From: Rhizobium sp. BG4 | GTDB taxonomy: Bacteria > Pseudomonadota > Alphaproteobacteria > Rhizobiales > Rhizobiaceae | Reading direction: 5' to 3' | NCBI RefSeq assembly: GCF_016864575.1 | Contig: NZ_CP044127.1 | Coordinates: 558,001-622,000 of the forward strand | DNA: 64,000 nt | Shown here: piece by piece, positions 25,278 to 34,040 of the stretch | Layout of the letters: the number at the start of each line of letters is the position of its first letter | How positions within the stretch are numbered: position 1 is the stretch's first letter | The notes under the pieces: model-generated | What the model was told of the DNA's origin: nothing | What the model saw: the letters and a program-made list of their open reading frames with translations, nothing else | Databases searched by the model: none | Program-made: the position numbers and the translations under genes

Positions 25278-27452
25278 TCAACTTGCTGCTGCTCCGCCCT
25301 CACGAAAAGCGCCCGATCTCAAACGTTCGATTTCGGATGCCACGACGGGCCGTGAAAGGAAAAATCCTTGGAGTTCGTCGCACCCGGCGTCGATGAGCCA
25401 AGCCTGCTGTTCAGGGGTCTCGACGCCCTCGGCCGTTGCTCTCATTCCACCGGCATGAGCTAGCTCAATCATGGCCTGGACAATGCCAGCATTGCTGCCC
25501 GGCTTGCCGTATTCGCCCACGAAGCAGCGATCTATCTTGATCCGATCGACATCCAGCTTTTGCAAGCGTCCGAACGACGAGAAGCCTGTGCCGAAATCAT
25601 CAAGCGCGAACTGGACCCCAATCTCTCGAAGAGCCCGAATGTTTCGGCGACACGCCTCTTCATTTTCCAGAACGGCACTCTCGGTGATTTCGATTTCCAG
25701 TTGGCGCGGGTCGAAATCGAACTTGTCCAGCAAGCCGATCACCCTCAGGGCGTAGGTTTCTGATCGAAGCTCTACCGGAGAGGCATTGACGGCCACGATC
25801 AGCTCTGGCCATTTTTTTGCATCGGTTAGCGCGGTGCTCATGACAATTTCGCCCAACCTGTCGATCAGACCCGCCTCTTCCGCAATGGAAATGAATGTTT
25901 CGGGTTGGACAAGACCTCTGGTAGGATGACGCCACCTTGTTAAAGCTTCCACGCCGATCAATCGGGCGTTGGAAGCGTAAATTGGCTGATAGTGTACGGC
26001 GATTTCATCACCGGTCTGCAAGGCAGTTCTAAGATCGCGCTCAAGGTCTCGACGTGTTCGTATCAGGTCGTCCATGTGTTGCCCGAAAATCGCAAACTGG
26101 TTTCTGCCTGCTTCCTTGGCGTGATAGAGCGCGATATCAGCCCGTCGGACGAGGTCCTGAGCATCTGAGCCGCTTGATGACACGGCAATGCCGATACTTG
26201 CACCGATAAGGATCGGTTGCCCATCGATTTCGAACGGACTGCGTATCGCAGCGACGATGTTCTCGGCCAACTTCTCGACGAGGTTCATCTTGGGGTCGGG
26301 GATTATGATCGTAAATTCGTCACCCCCGATACGGGCCACCAAGACGCCAGTGCCTGCAGCAGAACGCAATCGGCTGCCCACCTCAGCGATTAATTTATCG
26401 CCGACGGGATGACCGAGCGTATCGTTGACATTCTTGAAGCGGTCGAGATCAACAAAAAGGACCGCCGCCTGAGACTTCGCCAAGGTTTCTTCCACGGCGG
26501 CATTGAAGGCAGCTCGGTTCGGCAAGCCACTCAGCACATCGTGATGAGCGAGATGCTGCAGACGGCTTTGGCTTTCTCGCAGCCGACTGGACCTCCCTTG
26601 AAGAAGCAATACAAAAGCCGACATGGCAGCCAGCACGAGAAGCCCGCCTACGGCGAGGACGGGCTCTGTTGCCCGCAGCACTTCAGTGCCAGGCCGGAAA
26701 GGCACCCAGCTGAAGTAGCCAAAGACCTGACCCGATCGTGAGGCTAAAGGAAATACACTTCGCCCCGCCTGCCCGTCTTTCTTCCATTCAAATCGGAGAT
26801 CGTTGAAGAGGTATTCGGACGCCAGCGTATGGGCGAAATCACCGTCAAGATAGCGCAAAGCGATATGAACAAACTGATGCTGTTCATCGACAGCAATCTC
26901 CCCACTGTCCGAAACTATAGGCTTGACGCTCAATATCGCAGGCCGGTCGCGGATCTTGACAATGTCGCTTTCGCCAATGGTCAGACTTTTGTCTGACACT
27001 CCGGCAGTATCCCCGTCCGCCAGCCGCTTTCGCAGCTTCTTCACCAGTTTAAGCGCATCGGCGGCGACGAAGGCGAAAGCAACTTGGTCGTTCGCCTCCG
27101 TTGCCGAGTACCCATACGCCAGCTGGTCTGTCGGACCCAACACGAATGCGGCGTCGTGACCGAAGTAGCTGTTCATCCACCGCCCGAGATTGGCAGCCAT
27201 CCAATCTCGATCACCCGCAGCAACATGCGTGACAGCGTCGTCCCAGACGGTGGCGCTCTCTTGGTCATGCGCGATCGACTCCTGCATCTTGCCGACGACA
27301 AGCGCAAGCAGGCTGTCTTGCCGCTCAACGGTCGACCGATCCGACTGCACCACGGCGTACATCATGGTCCCGTATACGGTGCCGATAATGATCGCTGCGA
27401 ACAGGGTAGCGAAGATGATCTTGAACGGGAGAGAAGGCTTCAGGTGGGGCAT
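25278..27452 (-). CDS. Membrane-bound GGDEF-EAL protein with CHASE4-like sensor
   Basis: 724 residues. Transmembrane helix 1 is at about 10-33. A periplasmic CHASE4-like sensor follows (ATVWDDAVTHVAAGDRDWMAANLG), with helix 2 near 265-287. The GGDEF domain carries the intact motif ARIGGDEFTIII after DLDRFKNVNDTLGHPVGD. The EAL domain carries IGVEALTRWRHP, ITESAVLENEE, LDDFGTGFSSFG and ATAEGVETPEQ. All catalytic signatures for both c-di-GMP synthesis and breakdown are present, so either activity is possible. Such proteins set the motile/sessile switch in response to a periplasmic signal. It is a single gene in a gene-poor area. Confidence 0.92.
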   Translation of the reverse strand: MPHLKPSLPFKIIFATLFAAIIIGTVYGTMMYAVVQSDRSTVERQDSLLALVVGKMQESIAHDQESATVWDDAVTHVAAGDRDWMAANLGRWMNSYFGHDAAFVLGPTDQLAYGYSATEANDQVAFAFVAADALKLVKKLRKRLADGDTAGVSDKSLTIGESDIVKIRDRPAILSVKPIVSDSGEIAVDEQHQFVHIALRYLDGDFAHTLASEYLFNDLRFEWKKDGQAGRSVFPLASRSGQVFGYFSWVPFRPGTEVLRATEPVLAVGGLLVLAAMSAFVLLLQGRSSRLRESQSRLQHLAHHDVLSGLPNRAAFNAAVEETLAKSQAAVLFVDLDRFKNVNDTLGHPVGDKLIAEVGSRLRSAAGTGVLVARIGGDEFTIIIPDPKMNLVEKLAENIVAAIRSPFEIDGQPILIGASIGIAVSSSGSDAQDLVRRADIALYHAKEAGRNQFAIFGQHMDDLIRTRRDLERDLRTALQTGDEIAVHYQPIYASNARLIGVEALTRWRHPTRGLVQPETFISIAEEAGLIDRLGEIVMSTALTDAKKWPELIVAVNASPVELRSETYALRVIGLLDKFDFDPRQLEIEITESAVLENEEACRRNIRALREIGVQFALDDFGTGFSSFGRLQKLDVDRIKIDRCFVGEYGKPGSNAGIVQAMIELAHAGGMRATAEGVETPEQQAWLIDAGCDELQGFFLSRPVVASEIERLRSGAFREGGAAAS

Positions 27453-28048
27453 TTAATGTTCCAGCACGATGGGTACGACCCAGAATGATAGCCGACGCGG
27501 GTTAAAACATGAAAAAAGCCGCATGTATGATACCGTACCCAAGTACCGCACCCGGGAACCCGATTGCCGTCGCGCATAGCCTCAAAACAATTGCTCTCCT
27601 GTCGACTTTCGAACCGGAATTGATCGACCAATCGAAGAACGGACCATTCTCAGTGGGGGCCGCTTATCCCCTGGACTGCTGGGTGTCCAACAAGCTGGCG
27701 TCCCCATTCTCGTGATCTGCTACCTCTGATCCTGATGCTGGTTGCCTTCGAGGCGGCGATGTTCAGGCAATACCTTTCGCCAGGGGGCTCCTGGAAGGCC
27801 GTGATCGAGGAGGAGTAAATCCTAATCGTGATCGCCAAGCGCCAACCGGGCCAAGTTCAGCCGTTGCAAAGTCATCAATTTTCCAACCAGCACCGAACGG
27901 TTTCGCTGACCAGTTCGCGAAGCCGTGCGCTATCCCGATCAGCGCAACCCTCATATCTTCTGTCGACCTGTTACCAGGCCTGACACTCCGGCCTTGCCTT
28001 GGCTCGTTGCTGCTACATACTTGGTTGGTCGACAACAAGGAGCGTATT
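27453..28048. other. No confident gene
   Basis: Short overlapping frames without motifs. The end holds AAGGAG, the ribosome site for the DUF2147-like gene. Confidence 0.5.
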
Positions 28049-28393
28049 ATGTTTCGCGCGTTTACGGTCGCAGCCGTATCTTTAGCTCTTTCCGGTGCGG
28101 CAATGGGCGCCGATCCAATAGTGGGCAGCTGGAAAACGCAGAATGGCGAACTCTCCGTCATCGATCGTTGCGGCTCTCAATACTGCATCGTCGCCAAATC
28201 GGGCAAATATGCCGGTCAAAAGCTGGGGTCGTTTCAGCCCGATGGCGATTCGTACAAGGGTCGACTTACTGACCCGCGAAACAACGCAACCTACAGCGGC
28301 AAACTGGCAGTCTCGGGCGACAGGTTGAAACTTCAAGGCTGTGCAACGAGTGTCCTGTGCAAGACTGAGACTTGGACGCGCGCTTCCCAATAG
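28049..28393 (+). CDS. DUF2147-like secreted protein
   Basis: 114-residue protein with a signal peptide (MFRAFTVAAVSLALSGAAMGA, cleavage near residue 21). The mature part reads DPIVGSWKTQNGELSVIDRCG, then GRLTDPRNNATYSGKLAVSGDRLKLQGC. This lipocalin-like pattern with paired cysteines is that of DUF2147 periplasmic proteins, although somewhat shorter than average. AAGGAG seven bases before the ATG sets the start; an open frame to 28007 is not used. Single gene, role unknown. Confidence 0.75.
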   Translation: MFRAFTVAAVSLALSGAAMGADPIVGSWKTQNGELSVIDRCGSQYCIVAKSGKYAGQKLGSFQPDGDSYKGRLTDPRNNATYSGKLAVSGDRLKLQGCATSVLCKTETWTRASQ

Positions 28394-28580
28394 TGCTCCG
28401 AGGGTTAGTCCTCCTCCGCGCTACGCCCTGCTTCTTTTCGCGTGTAGGTCCGATGTTTCTGACATCTGAATTTTGAAATGATGGGACCGCCACGAAACTA
28501 AGTCTTCCTCAGATACGTTCTAAATCGTGGCTCGACCCGTGTTGGCGTGGGCTTTCGTACTCAAATTTTTGAAAGCCTTC

Positions 28581-29633
28581 ATGTCTGAAACCGTCAAGCT
28601 GATATCCATCGGAACAGCCGTTCCTCCATATGTCATCGACCAGCACGACGCCGCTGTCGCCTCACATGGAGCTTTTGCCTCACGCTTCGGCGACTTCGAT
28701 CGGCTTTCGAAAGTGTTCGAGAGCGCCGGGATCAAACGCCGCTACGGAGTTCGGCCGATAGATTGGTATCTGAAAACGTCCGGCTGGCAGGACAGAAACG
28801 CCGCCTACATCGAGGGTGCCAGCGAGCTCTTCTTCGACTCGGCCGGCAAGGCCTTGGAGGCCGCGAACCTGGCCGCATCGCAGGTCGATTTTGTCGTAAC
28901 AGTCTCATCGACCGGTATTGCCACACCCAGTCTCGATGCTCGCGTCAGCACCAGGCTCGGTTTTCGTAACAATGTAGTGAGGGTGCCGGTATTTGGGTTG
29001 GGCTGTGCGGGCGGGGTGTCCGGTTTAGCTATTGCGTCGCAGCTGGCGTCTTCAAAGCCGGGCTGCGTCGTGCTGATGGTGGCCGTAGAGACCTGCACAC
29101 TCGCTTTTCGGATGGATAAGTTGACCAAGGCCAATATCGTGGCGACCGCACTATTCGGTGATGGCGCCGCAGCCTGCGTCATCAGCGCTGCCCGTGACGG
29201 TATCGCCGAGGTCGAGATGAGTGGCCAGCATAGCTGGCCCGACACGCTCGACATCATGGGATGGAGCGTCGACCCTGAGGGCCTGGGCGTCATCTTCGAC
29301 CGGGCCATCCCGCCCTTCGCCGAGGCTAACATTAAACCGGCAATCAGCGCTATCCTAGCTCAATCAGGTCTATCACTGTCGGACATCGATCGGTTCGCCT
29401 GCCATCCCGGCGGCGCCAAGGTGATCGACGCTTTCGAATCCGCCCTTGAACTGCGTCAGGGAACACTCAATCACGAACGAGAAGTGTTGTCTGACTACGG
29501 CAACATGTCCGCACCGACGGCCCTATTTGTCCTCGAACGCTTGATTGCCGCGGGACTTCCCGCTCGCACTATACTGACAGCTATGGGACCCGGCTTTACG
29601 GCAAGCTGCGTATCTTTAAAGGCGGCCGCATGA
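28581..29633 (+). CDS. Type III polyketide synthase
   Basis: 350-residue chalcone/stilbene-synthase-like enzyme with a complete catalytic triad: Cys142 in GLGCAGGVSG, His275 in RFACHPGGAK, and Asn308 in SDYGNMSAPT. GPGFTASCV near the C-terminus is also typical. Such enzymes condense a starter acyl-CoA with malonyl-CoA units to make alkylresorcinols, pyrones or phloroglucinols. I took the ATG at 28581 because family members begin close to KLISIGTAVPPY; the open frame starts 54 bases earlier. It overlaps the methyltransferase gene by ATGA, and an exporter follows. The three-gene order recalls the Streptomyces srsAB (alkylresorcinol synthase plus methyltransferase) arrangement. Confidence 0.9.
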   Translation: MSETVKLISIGTAVPPYVIDQHDAAVASHGAFASRFGDFDRLSKVFESAGIKRRYGVRPIDWYLKTSGWQDRNAAYIEGASELFFDSAGKALEAANLAASQVDFVVTVSSTGIATPSLDARVSTRLGFRNNVVRVPVFGLGCAGGVSGLAIASQLASSKPGCVVLMVAVETCTLAFRMDKLTKANIVATALFGDGAAACVISAARDGIAEVEMSGQHSWPDTLDIMGWSVDPEGLGVIFDRAIPPFAEANIKPAISAILAQSGLSLSDIDRFACHPGGAKVIDAFESALELRQGTLNHEREVLSDYGNMSAPTALFVLERLIAAGLPARTILTAMGPGFTASCVSLKAAA

Positions 29634-30136
29634 TCGTTTCCATCCTTCTGCTAGCGGCGGTCACGTTTGAGCGGCTTGGTGAACTATGGTTGGCGAAGCG
29701 CAATACGAGGCGGCTGTTGGCGAAGGGCGCCAGCGAGGTCGCAGGCGAGCATTACCCAATGATCGTCCTTCTGCATGGGCTCTGGCTTGTCGGATTGTGG
29801 ATGCTTGCGTGGGATGAGCAAGTATCCCTCGCTTGGTTGAGCGTCTTTGCTTTTCTCCAAATCCTCCGGTGCTGGACACTTGCGACGCTTGGCCGGCGGT
29901 GGACGACACGCATCATCGTCGTACCCGGAGAACAACTCGTATCCGCGGGCCCCTATCGCTTCCTGCGACACCCTAACTACGTCGTCGTGATCGGGGAAAT
30001 CGCGGTCCTGCCTTTATGTTTCGGCATGCCACTTTACGCATTGGTATTTTCGGTCGCCAATGTCATCGTTCTGACCATCCGTATCAAGGCGGAAAATGCC
30101 GCCCTCAGAGGGTTGCCGCGTGCCGATGCAGTCTAA
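29630..30136 (+). CDS. Isoprenylcysteine carboxyl-methyltransferase-like membrane enzyme
   Basis: 168-residue membrane protein with four or five helices. The family core RRWTTRIIVVPGEQLVSAGPYRFLRHPNYVVVIGE contains the RHPNY motif that binds S-adenosylmethionine in the ICMT family. Bacterial members next to type III polyketide synthases methylate the polyketide product (as proposed for SrsB), so an O-methylation role on the resorcinol or pyrone is the best inference. Its start overlaps the synthase stop, and its own 3' end overlaps the exporter gene by 11 bases. Confidence 0.85.
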   Translation: MIVSILLLAAVTFERLGELWLAKRNTRRLLAKGASEVAGEHYPMIVLLHGLWLVGLWMLAWDEQVSLAWLSVFAFLQILRCWTLATLGRRWTTRIIVVPGEQLVSAGPYRFLRHPNYVVVIGEIAVLPLCFGMPLYALVFSVANVIVLTIRIKAENAALRGLPRADAV

Positions 30137-31694
30137 CGCTGATCCCATCAAAGCTCGTCCGCGCTTGGTCTGGGCAGGTTTTATCGCCATGTGCGTGGGC
30201 ATGTTCATGGCTATCCTGGACGTGCAGGTCGTGGCGACCTCTTTGCCGTCCATCCAGTCTGCGCTCGATATTGATCCGGATCAGATGAGCTGGATCCAGA
30301 CGGCCTATCTCATTGCGGAGGTCATCGCGATCCCTCTGACCGGCTTTCTGACACGGGTTCTGACCATGCGCTGGTTGTTTGTGGTCTCGCTGGCGGTTTT
30401 CGTGATCGCCTCGGCAGGATGTGCGGCGAGCATCAGCTTTGGCCAACTCGTCGCGTGGCGGGTCCTCCAGGGCTTTGCAGGCGGCACGCTGATCCCGTCC
30501 GTGTTCTCCGCGGTGTTCCTGCTCTTCCCGGACAATCGGCAGGCGCTGGCGACGACAATCGCCGGCGTGCTGGCGGTGCTTGCACCAACGGTCGGGCCGA
30601 TCGTCGGGGGCTGGCTGACTGAAAGCTATTCCTGGCACTGGCTTTTCTTGATCAACGTCATCCCCGGCATCCTCGCTGCCGGTGTAGCTGCCAGATCGCT
30701 TCCCCGCGAGCGCACCTCCGTTGCGCCAATAAAAGGGTTTGACGCTCCGGGACTGGCTTCCATGGCTACAGCGCTGATCTGTCTGGAAATCGGATTGAAG
30801 GAAGCGCCTACCAGTGGATGGCTCTCATTAACCAGCGGCGGGCTGTTTGTTGTCGCTTCGATTTCTGCCGCGTTTTTTATCTGGCGGTCGCTCCGCATTG
30901 CCTCTCCCTTGGTAGAGCTACGGAATTTTGAGGATCGAAACTTTTTAATCGGTTCGGCGCTGAGCTTCGTGCTCGGCATCGGACTGTTTGGGTCCGTGTA
31001 TCTGATGCCTGTCTTTCTTGCCTTTGTCAGGGGACACAATTCTCTGGAAATCGGTATGACGATGCTGGTAACCGGTATTGCGCAGCTTTTCACCGCCCCA
31101 ATCGCAGTCGCCCTGGAAAAACGAATGGATCCGAGGCTGCTTTCCGCTGCAGGCTTCACCCTCTTTGCCGTCGGAATAGGTGCGAGCGCATTTCAGGATC
31201 CGACATCGGACTTCGATGCGATGTTCTGGCCTCAGGTGGTGAGAGGAGTCTCCATCATGTTCTGCCTTTTACCCCCCACCAGGCTAGCACTCGGCAACCT
31301 TTCAGCGGACCACGTCCCAGACGCCAGCGGACTATTCAACCTCATGCGCAACCTTGGCGGCGCGATCGGTATCGCGCTGATAGACACCGTAATTTACACC
31401 CGATCGGAACTGCTCGGTCAGAAGATCTGGAACGGTCTGGAGAAAGGAAATCTCTCAGTTGCGCAATTCGTCGGCGTACCGACCGCCATGATAGCGGGCC
31501 ATAACGGGTCCTTTGACGAACAGGCGACATCAACGCTCGATCCGCTCGTTCAAACCGCCGCGACGGTCGAAGCGCTCAACGAAGCTTGGGCAATGATTGC
31601 CCTGATTACTGTCGTAGCTATTTTGATTATACCCTTCGCGAGAAGCGTTGCATCACCTCCTAATGCAAGCTCGAACCACCTTGAGAGGGTTTGA
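30126..31694 (+). CDS. DHA2-family drug/metabolite exporter (MFS, 14 helices)
   Basis: 522-residue transporter with about 14 hydrophobic segments. It opens LVWAGFIAMCVGMFMAILDVQVVATSLPSI, the start of EmrB/QacA-type DHA2 proteins. The antiporter motif lies around VFLLFPDNRQALATTIAG, VLAPTVGPIVGGWLTESYSWHW. I chose the ATG at 30126, overlapping the methyltransferase stop. No EmrA-like adaptor gene is adjacent. Translational overlap with the polyketide synthase and methyltransferase genes suggests it exports their product or protects against it. Proton-driven efflux is inferred from the family. Confidence 0.88.
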   Translation: MQSNADPIKARPRLVWAGFIAMCVGMFMAILDVQVVATSLPSIQSALDIDPDQMSWIQTAYLIAEVIAIPLTGFLTRVLTMRWLFVVSLAVFVIASAGCAASISFGQLVAWRVLQGFAGGTLIPSVFSAVFLLFPDNRQALATTIAGVLAVLAPTVGPIVGGWLTESYSWHWLFLINVIPGILAAGVAARSLPRERTSVAPIKGFDAPGLASMATALICLEIGLKEAPTSGWLSLTSGGLFVVASISAAFFIWRSLRIASPLVELRNFEDRNFLIGSALSFVLGIGLFGSVYLMPVFLAFVRGHNSLEIGMTMLVTGIAQLFTAPIAVALEKRMDPRLLSAAGFTLFAVGIGASAFQDPTSDFDAMFWPQVVRGVSIMFCLLPPTRLALGNLSADHVPDASGLFNLMRNLGGAIGIALIDTVIYTRSELLGQKIWNGLEKGNLSVAQFVGVPTAMIAGHNGSFDEQATSTLDPLVQTAATVEALNEAWAMIALITVVAILIIPFARSVASPPNASSNHLERV

Positions 31695-31946
31695 TCATGG
31701 TGGTCAGAGCCAGATTGCGAGCATTACTCCGAGGTCGCCGGCTCATCCACCTCGGTTCGCGGCTTGTGAGGTGGCATTTCGTTTTGAACAGAATGACGGC
31801 TGAGCAGTCCTGAACTCGGCAATCGGGTCGTTCATTTCGCCGGAATGGCTGATGAAGGCCGCTTCGGCCTTTTCCTCTCTAGCCGGGCCTCCGCGGGCGC
31901 CGGCTCCTTATATGTTCCCTGGTGGTATAGCTCATCCTCAAGATGA

Positions 31947-32320
31947 TCAATGGAAGCCCCCGCCCTCTCCTGTAAGACACGGGCAGCAAAGCGCTGCGGG
32001 GGGAAGAACCCGGCCTCTCAGTCCCTGTCCAGCAACCGCGCGATCGGTAGCCAACTCGAGCAAGTCTGAAGCCAGCACACCATGGCTCGCAAGACCGCGT
32101 GTCAGTGCATCAGGCACAGCCGCATGCTCGACTGCCGAAGGCGCGATCGTATAGAATGTAAGAATATTGTCGGCACCGAATCGTCGGTAGCACAGAAGGT
32201 TTTTGAGGCATTCTGTCCGTGGCTCTGTCGGGCAAAACGGAGCAGAAACTCGTTCATCTGACGGTCGCCGCAATCGAAGACTGCCCGACCCTGTGACTTA
32301 GCGATCGGTTCCCATGCCAT
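31947..32320 (-). pseudogene. Frameshifted GNAT toxin (TacT-like)
   Basis: The toxin start reads MAWEPIAKSQGRAVFDCGDRQMNEFL, the usual TacT opening. It then shifts near 32180-32200 into another frame reading ADNILTFYTIAPSAVEHAAVP and LASHGV, then DLLELATDRAVAGQGLRG, where acetyl-CoA-binding motifs are still visible (VAGQGLRG). More shifts follow. TacT-type toxins acetylate charged tRNAs. This copy is dead. Confidence 0.65.
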
Positions 32321-32620
32321 GAGGTAAAGCCATCGGTTGCCAGGCAAACCGGCAATCGCCGCGCGCAGCTTGGCGTTAGGTTTAGGCGGATTTTCCAGAA
32401 GCTCAAGGATGCAAACATGATCGCGCTTCGACACTTTTATCGTCTCGGCTTCCTCGATCACAGCCTCTGCTTCTCGCAGGGCGGATTGCGTCACGAAATC
32501 CCTCAGATCGGTATTACGAAGCGCCGCAGCACGCACGAGTTTAGCCTTGGCCGTGGCAGCCACCCTCAAACTCATACGCTCACTGTTCTCGTTTGCTATG
32601 CTAGGCACGTCAGCCTCCAT
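32102..32620 (-). CDS. DUF1778 (TacA-like) antitoxin, running in frame into the broken toxin
   Basis: The first 93 or so residues from the ATG at 32620 form a DUF1778 antitoxin: a ribbon-helix-helix start (ERMSLRVAATAKAKLVRAAAL, TDLRDFVTQSALREAEAVIEE) and a C-terminal toxin-binding tail (LELLENPPKPNAKLRAAIAGLP). No stop occurs before the toxin's own start, so the frame continues through MAWEPIAKSQGRAVFDCGD to 32102. Normally the two are separate, overlapping genes, so loss of the antitoxin stop is odd. The antitoxin part looks intact and may still repress its promoter. Because the toxin is frameshifted, no selection for neutralisation remains. Confidence 0.6.
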   Translation of the reverse strand: MEADVPSIANENSERMSLRVAATAKAKLVRAAALRNTDLRDFVTQSALREAEAVIEEAETIKVSKRDHVCILELLENPPKPNAKLRAAIAGLPGNRWLYLMAWEPIAKSQGRAVFDCGDRQMNEFLLRFARQSHGQNASKTFCATDDSVPTIFLHSIRSRLRQSSMRLCLMH

Positions 32621-32917
32621 CTTTCGACGGAATATAGGCGAAAATCTTCTCGTCGCCAATGCTGTGCGCCTTCAAGGCGTACAGGTCACCCACGCGCATT
32701 TCTATATCTTCTTGGCTTACCTCAGGGCGTGAAGTCTGCAGATAGTCCAAGCGTTGGATTCGACCAAGCAAGGTCGAACGGCATTCGCTGGGCAAGAACA
32801 GGCCCCCCAATCAAGGAATACTTCCTGAGTTGCGTAGAACCTGCCCAGCTCCTTGCATTTTTGCACTTGATCTTCGAATAGGCCAAGGGCCTTAGACGCT
32901 GTCGGCACCCAAAAATC

Positions 32918-33065
32918 GACTGGCATGGTCGCGGCAGGCGTGATACCTAGCGCCTTCTTGAACACGACGATGAAGGCCGTCGTCGATTCATACCCCAGGT
33001 CGCCTGCCACCCGATGAACCGTCGCACGCCGGAGCCCGATGACGAGATGGAGGTGGCGTCGTCAA
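32918..33065 (-). pseudogene. Remnant of an AraC-family regulator (C-terminal helix-turn-helix)
   Basis: The minus-strand frame reads TVHRVAGDLGYESTTAFIVVF, KKALGITPAA: the second helix-turn-helix and end of AraC regulators. The rest of the gene is missing or unrecognisable on either side. Probably an old deletion product beside the hydrolase gene. Confidence 0.5.
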
Positions 33066-33104
33066 CGGCTGAAGCTCGACATAAGCCCTTCTGGCCTCGG
33101 GCCA

Positions 33105-33926
33105 TTATTGGGACCTGATGAACGAGAGCAGGTCGGGGTTGAGAACATCCGCATGCGTGGTTAGCATGCCGTGGGGGTAGCCTGGATAGGTTTTTAGCGA
33201 GCCGTTCTTGAGCAGGTTGACGGCGCGCGGCACTGAACTCGCGAACGGGACGACCTCATCAGCCTCGCCATGCATCACCAGCACCGGCACGGTGATCTTT
33301 TTAAGATCCTCGGAATAGTCTTCGAGCCAGGAGTCGACTGTCGCGTAATGGGCAAGAGCGCCGCCAGCCATGCTCTGGCGCCACCAGTTCGCAATGACGG
33401 CTTCCGAGGGTTTGGTACCATCGAGTTTATAGCCGTAGAACGGATTCTCAGCGACGAAACGGTAGAATTGCGACCGGTTGCCCAATACGCCTGCCCTGAT
33501 CGCTTCGAACCATTCCGGCGCCTGGCCCGTCGGGTTTTCCTCGCTCCGGTACATGTTTGGCGTCAATGATGCGACCAGTACCGCTTTGGCGACACGTTCC
33601 TGGTGACGAGCTACATAACGAGCAACCTCGCCCCCGCCTGTCGAGTGACCGATATGGATCGCTTCATGCAAGTCGAGATGTTCCGTTAGCGCCGCAAGGT
33701 CTGCAACCCATGTGTCCATATCGTTTCCGGTGCTCGGCTGATCGGACCGGCCGTGGCCGCGGCGGTCATGTGCGATCACCCTATATCCATGATGAAGGAA
33801 AAACATCATCTGGACATCCCAGTCGTCCGCTGTCAGCGGCCAGCCGTGGCTGAAAACGATCGGCTGACCTGATCCCCAATCCTTGTAGAAAATGTTTACG
33901 CCATCCTTCGTTGTAATCGTTGGCAT
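33105..33926 (-). CDS. Alpha/beta hydrolase (non-haem chloroperoxidase/esterase-like)
   Basis: 273-residue alpha/beta hydrolase. The oxyanion region is VFSHGWPLTADDWD and the nucleophile elbow is GHSTGGGE (Ser95). The acid is in VLVMHGEADEVVPF and the histidine in YPGYPHGMLTTHADVLN. The pattern HDRRGHGRSDQPSTGNDMDTW is typical of cofactor-free haloperoxidase or arylesterase relatives. GAAGGAG lies upstream of the ATG at 33926. A LysR gene is divergent, 114 bp away, and is its likely regulator. Cytoplasmic; substrate unknown. Confidence 0.88.
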   Translation of the reverse strand: MPTITTKDGVNIFYKDWGSGQPIVFSHGWPLTADDWDVQMMFFLHHGYRVIAHDRRGHGRSDQPSTGNDMDTWVADLAALTEHLDLHEAIHIGHSTGGGEVARYVARHQERVAKAVLVASLTPNMYRSEENPTGQAPEWFEAIRAGVLGNRSQFYRFVAENPFYGYKLDGTKPSEAVIANWWRQSMAGGALAHYATVDSWLEDYSEDLKKITVPVLVMHGEADEVVPFASSVPRAVNLLKNGSLKTYPGYPHGMLTTHADVLNPDLLSFIRSQ

Positions 33927-34040
33927 CGATCCGCTCCTTCGGGCTGCCCGCTATTTGCAGCTGGACCGTAGGTTCTTCTTTGCGGCGTGACAAAGACCTT
34001 GTAGGCTCCGCCTATGCTTGAAAGGTATAGCGAGGGCACG

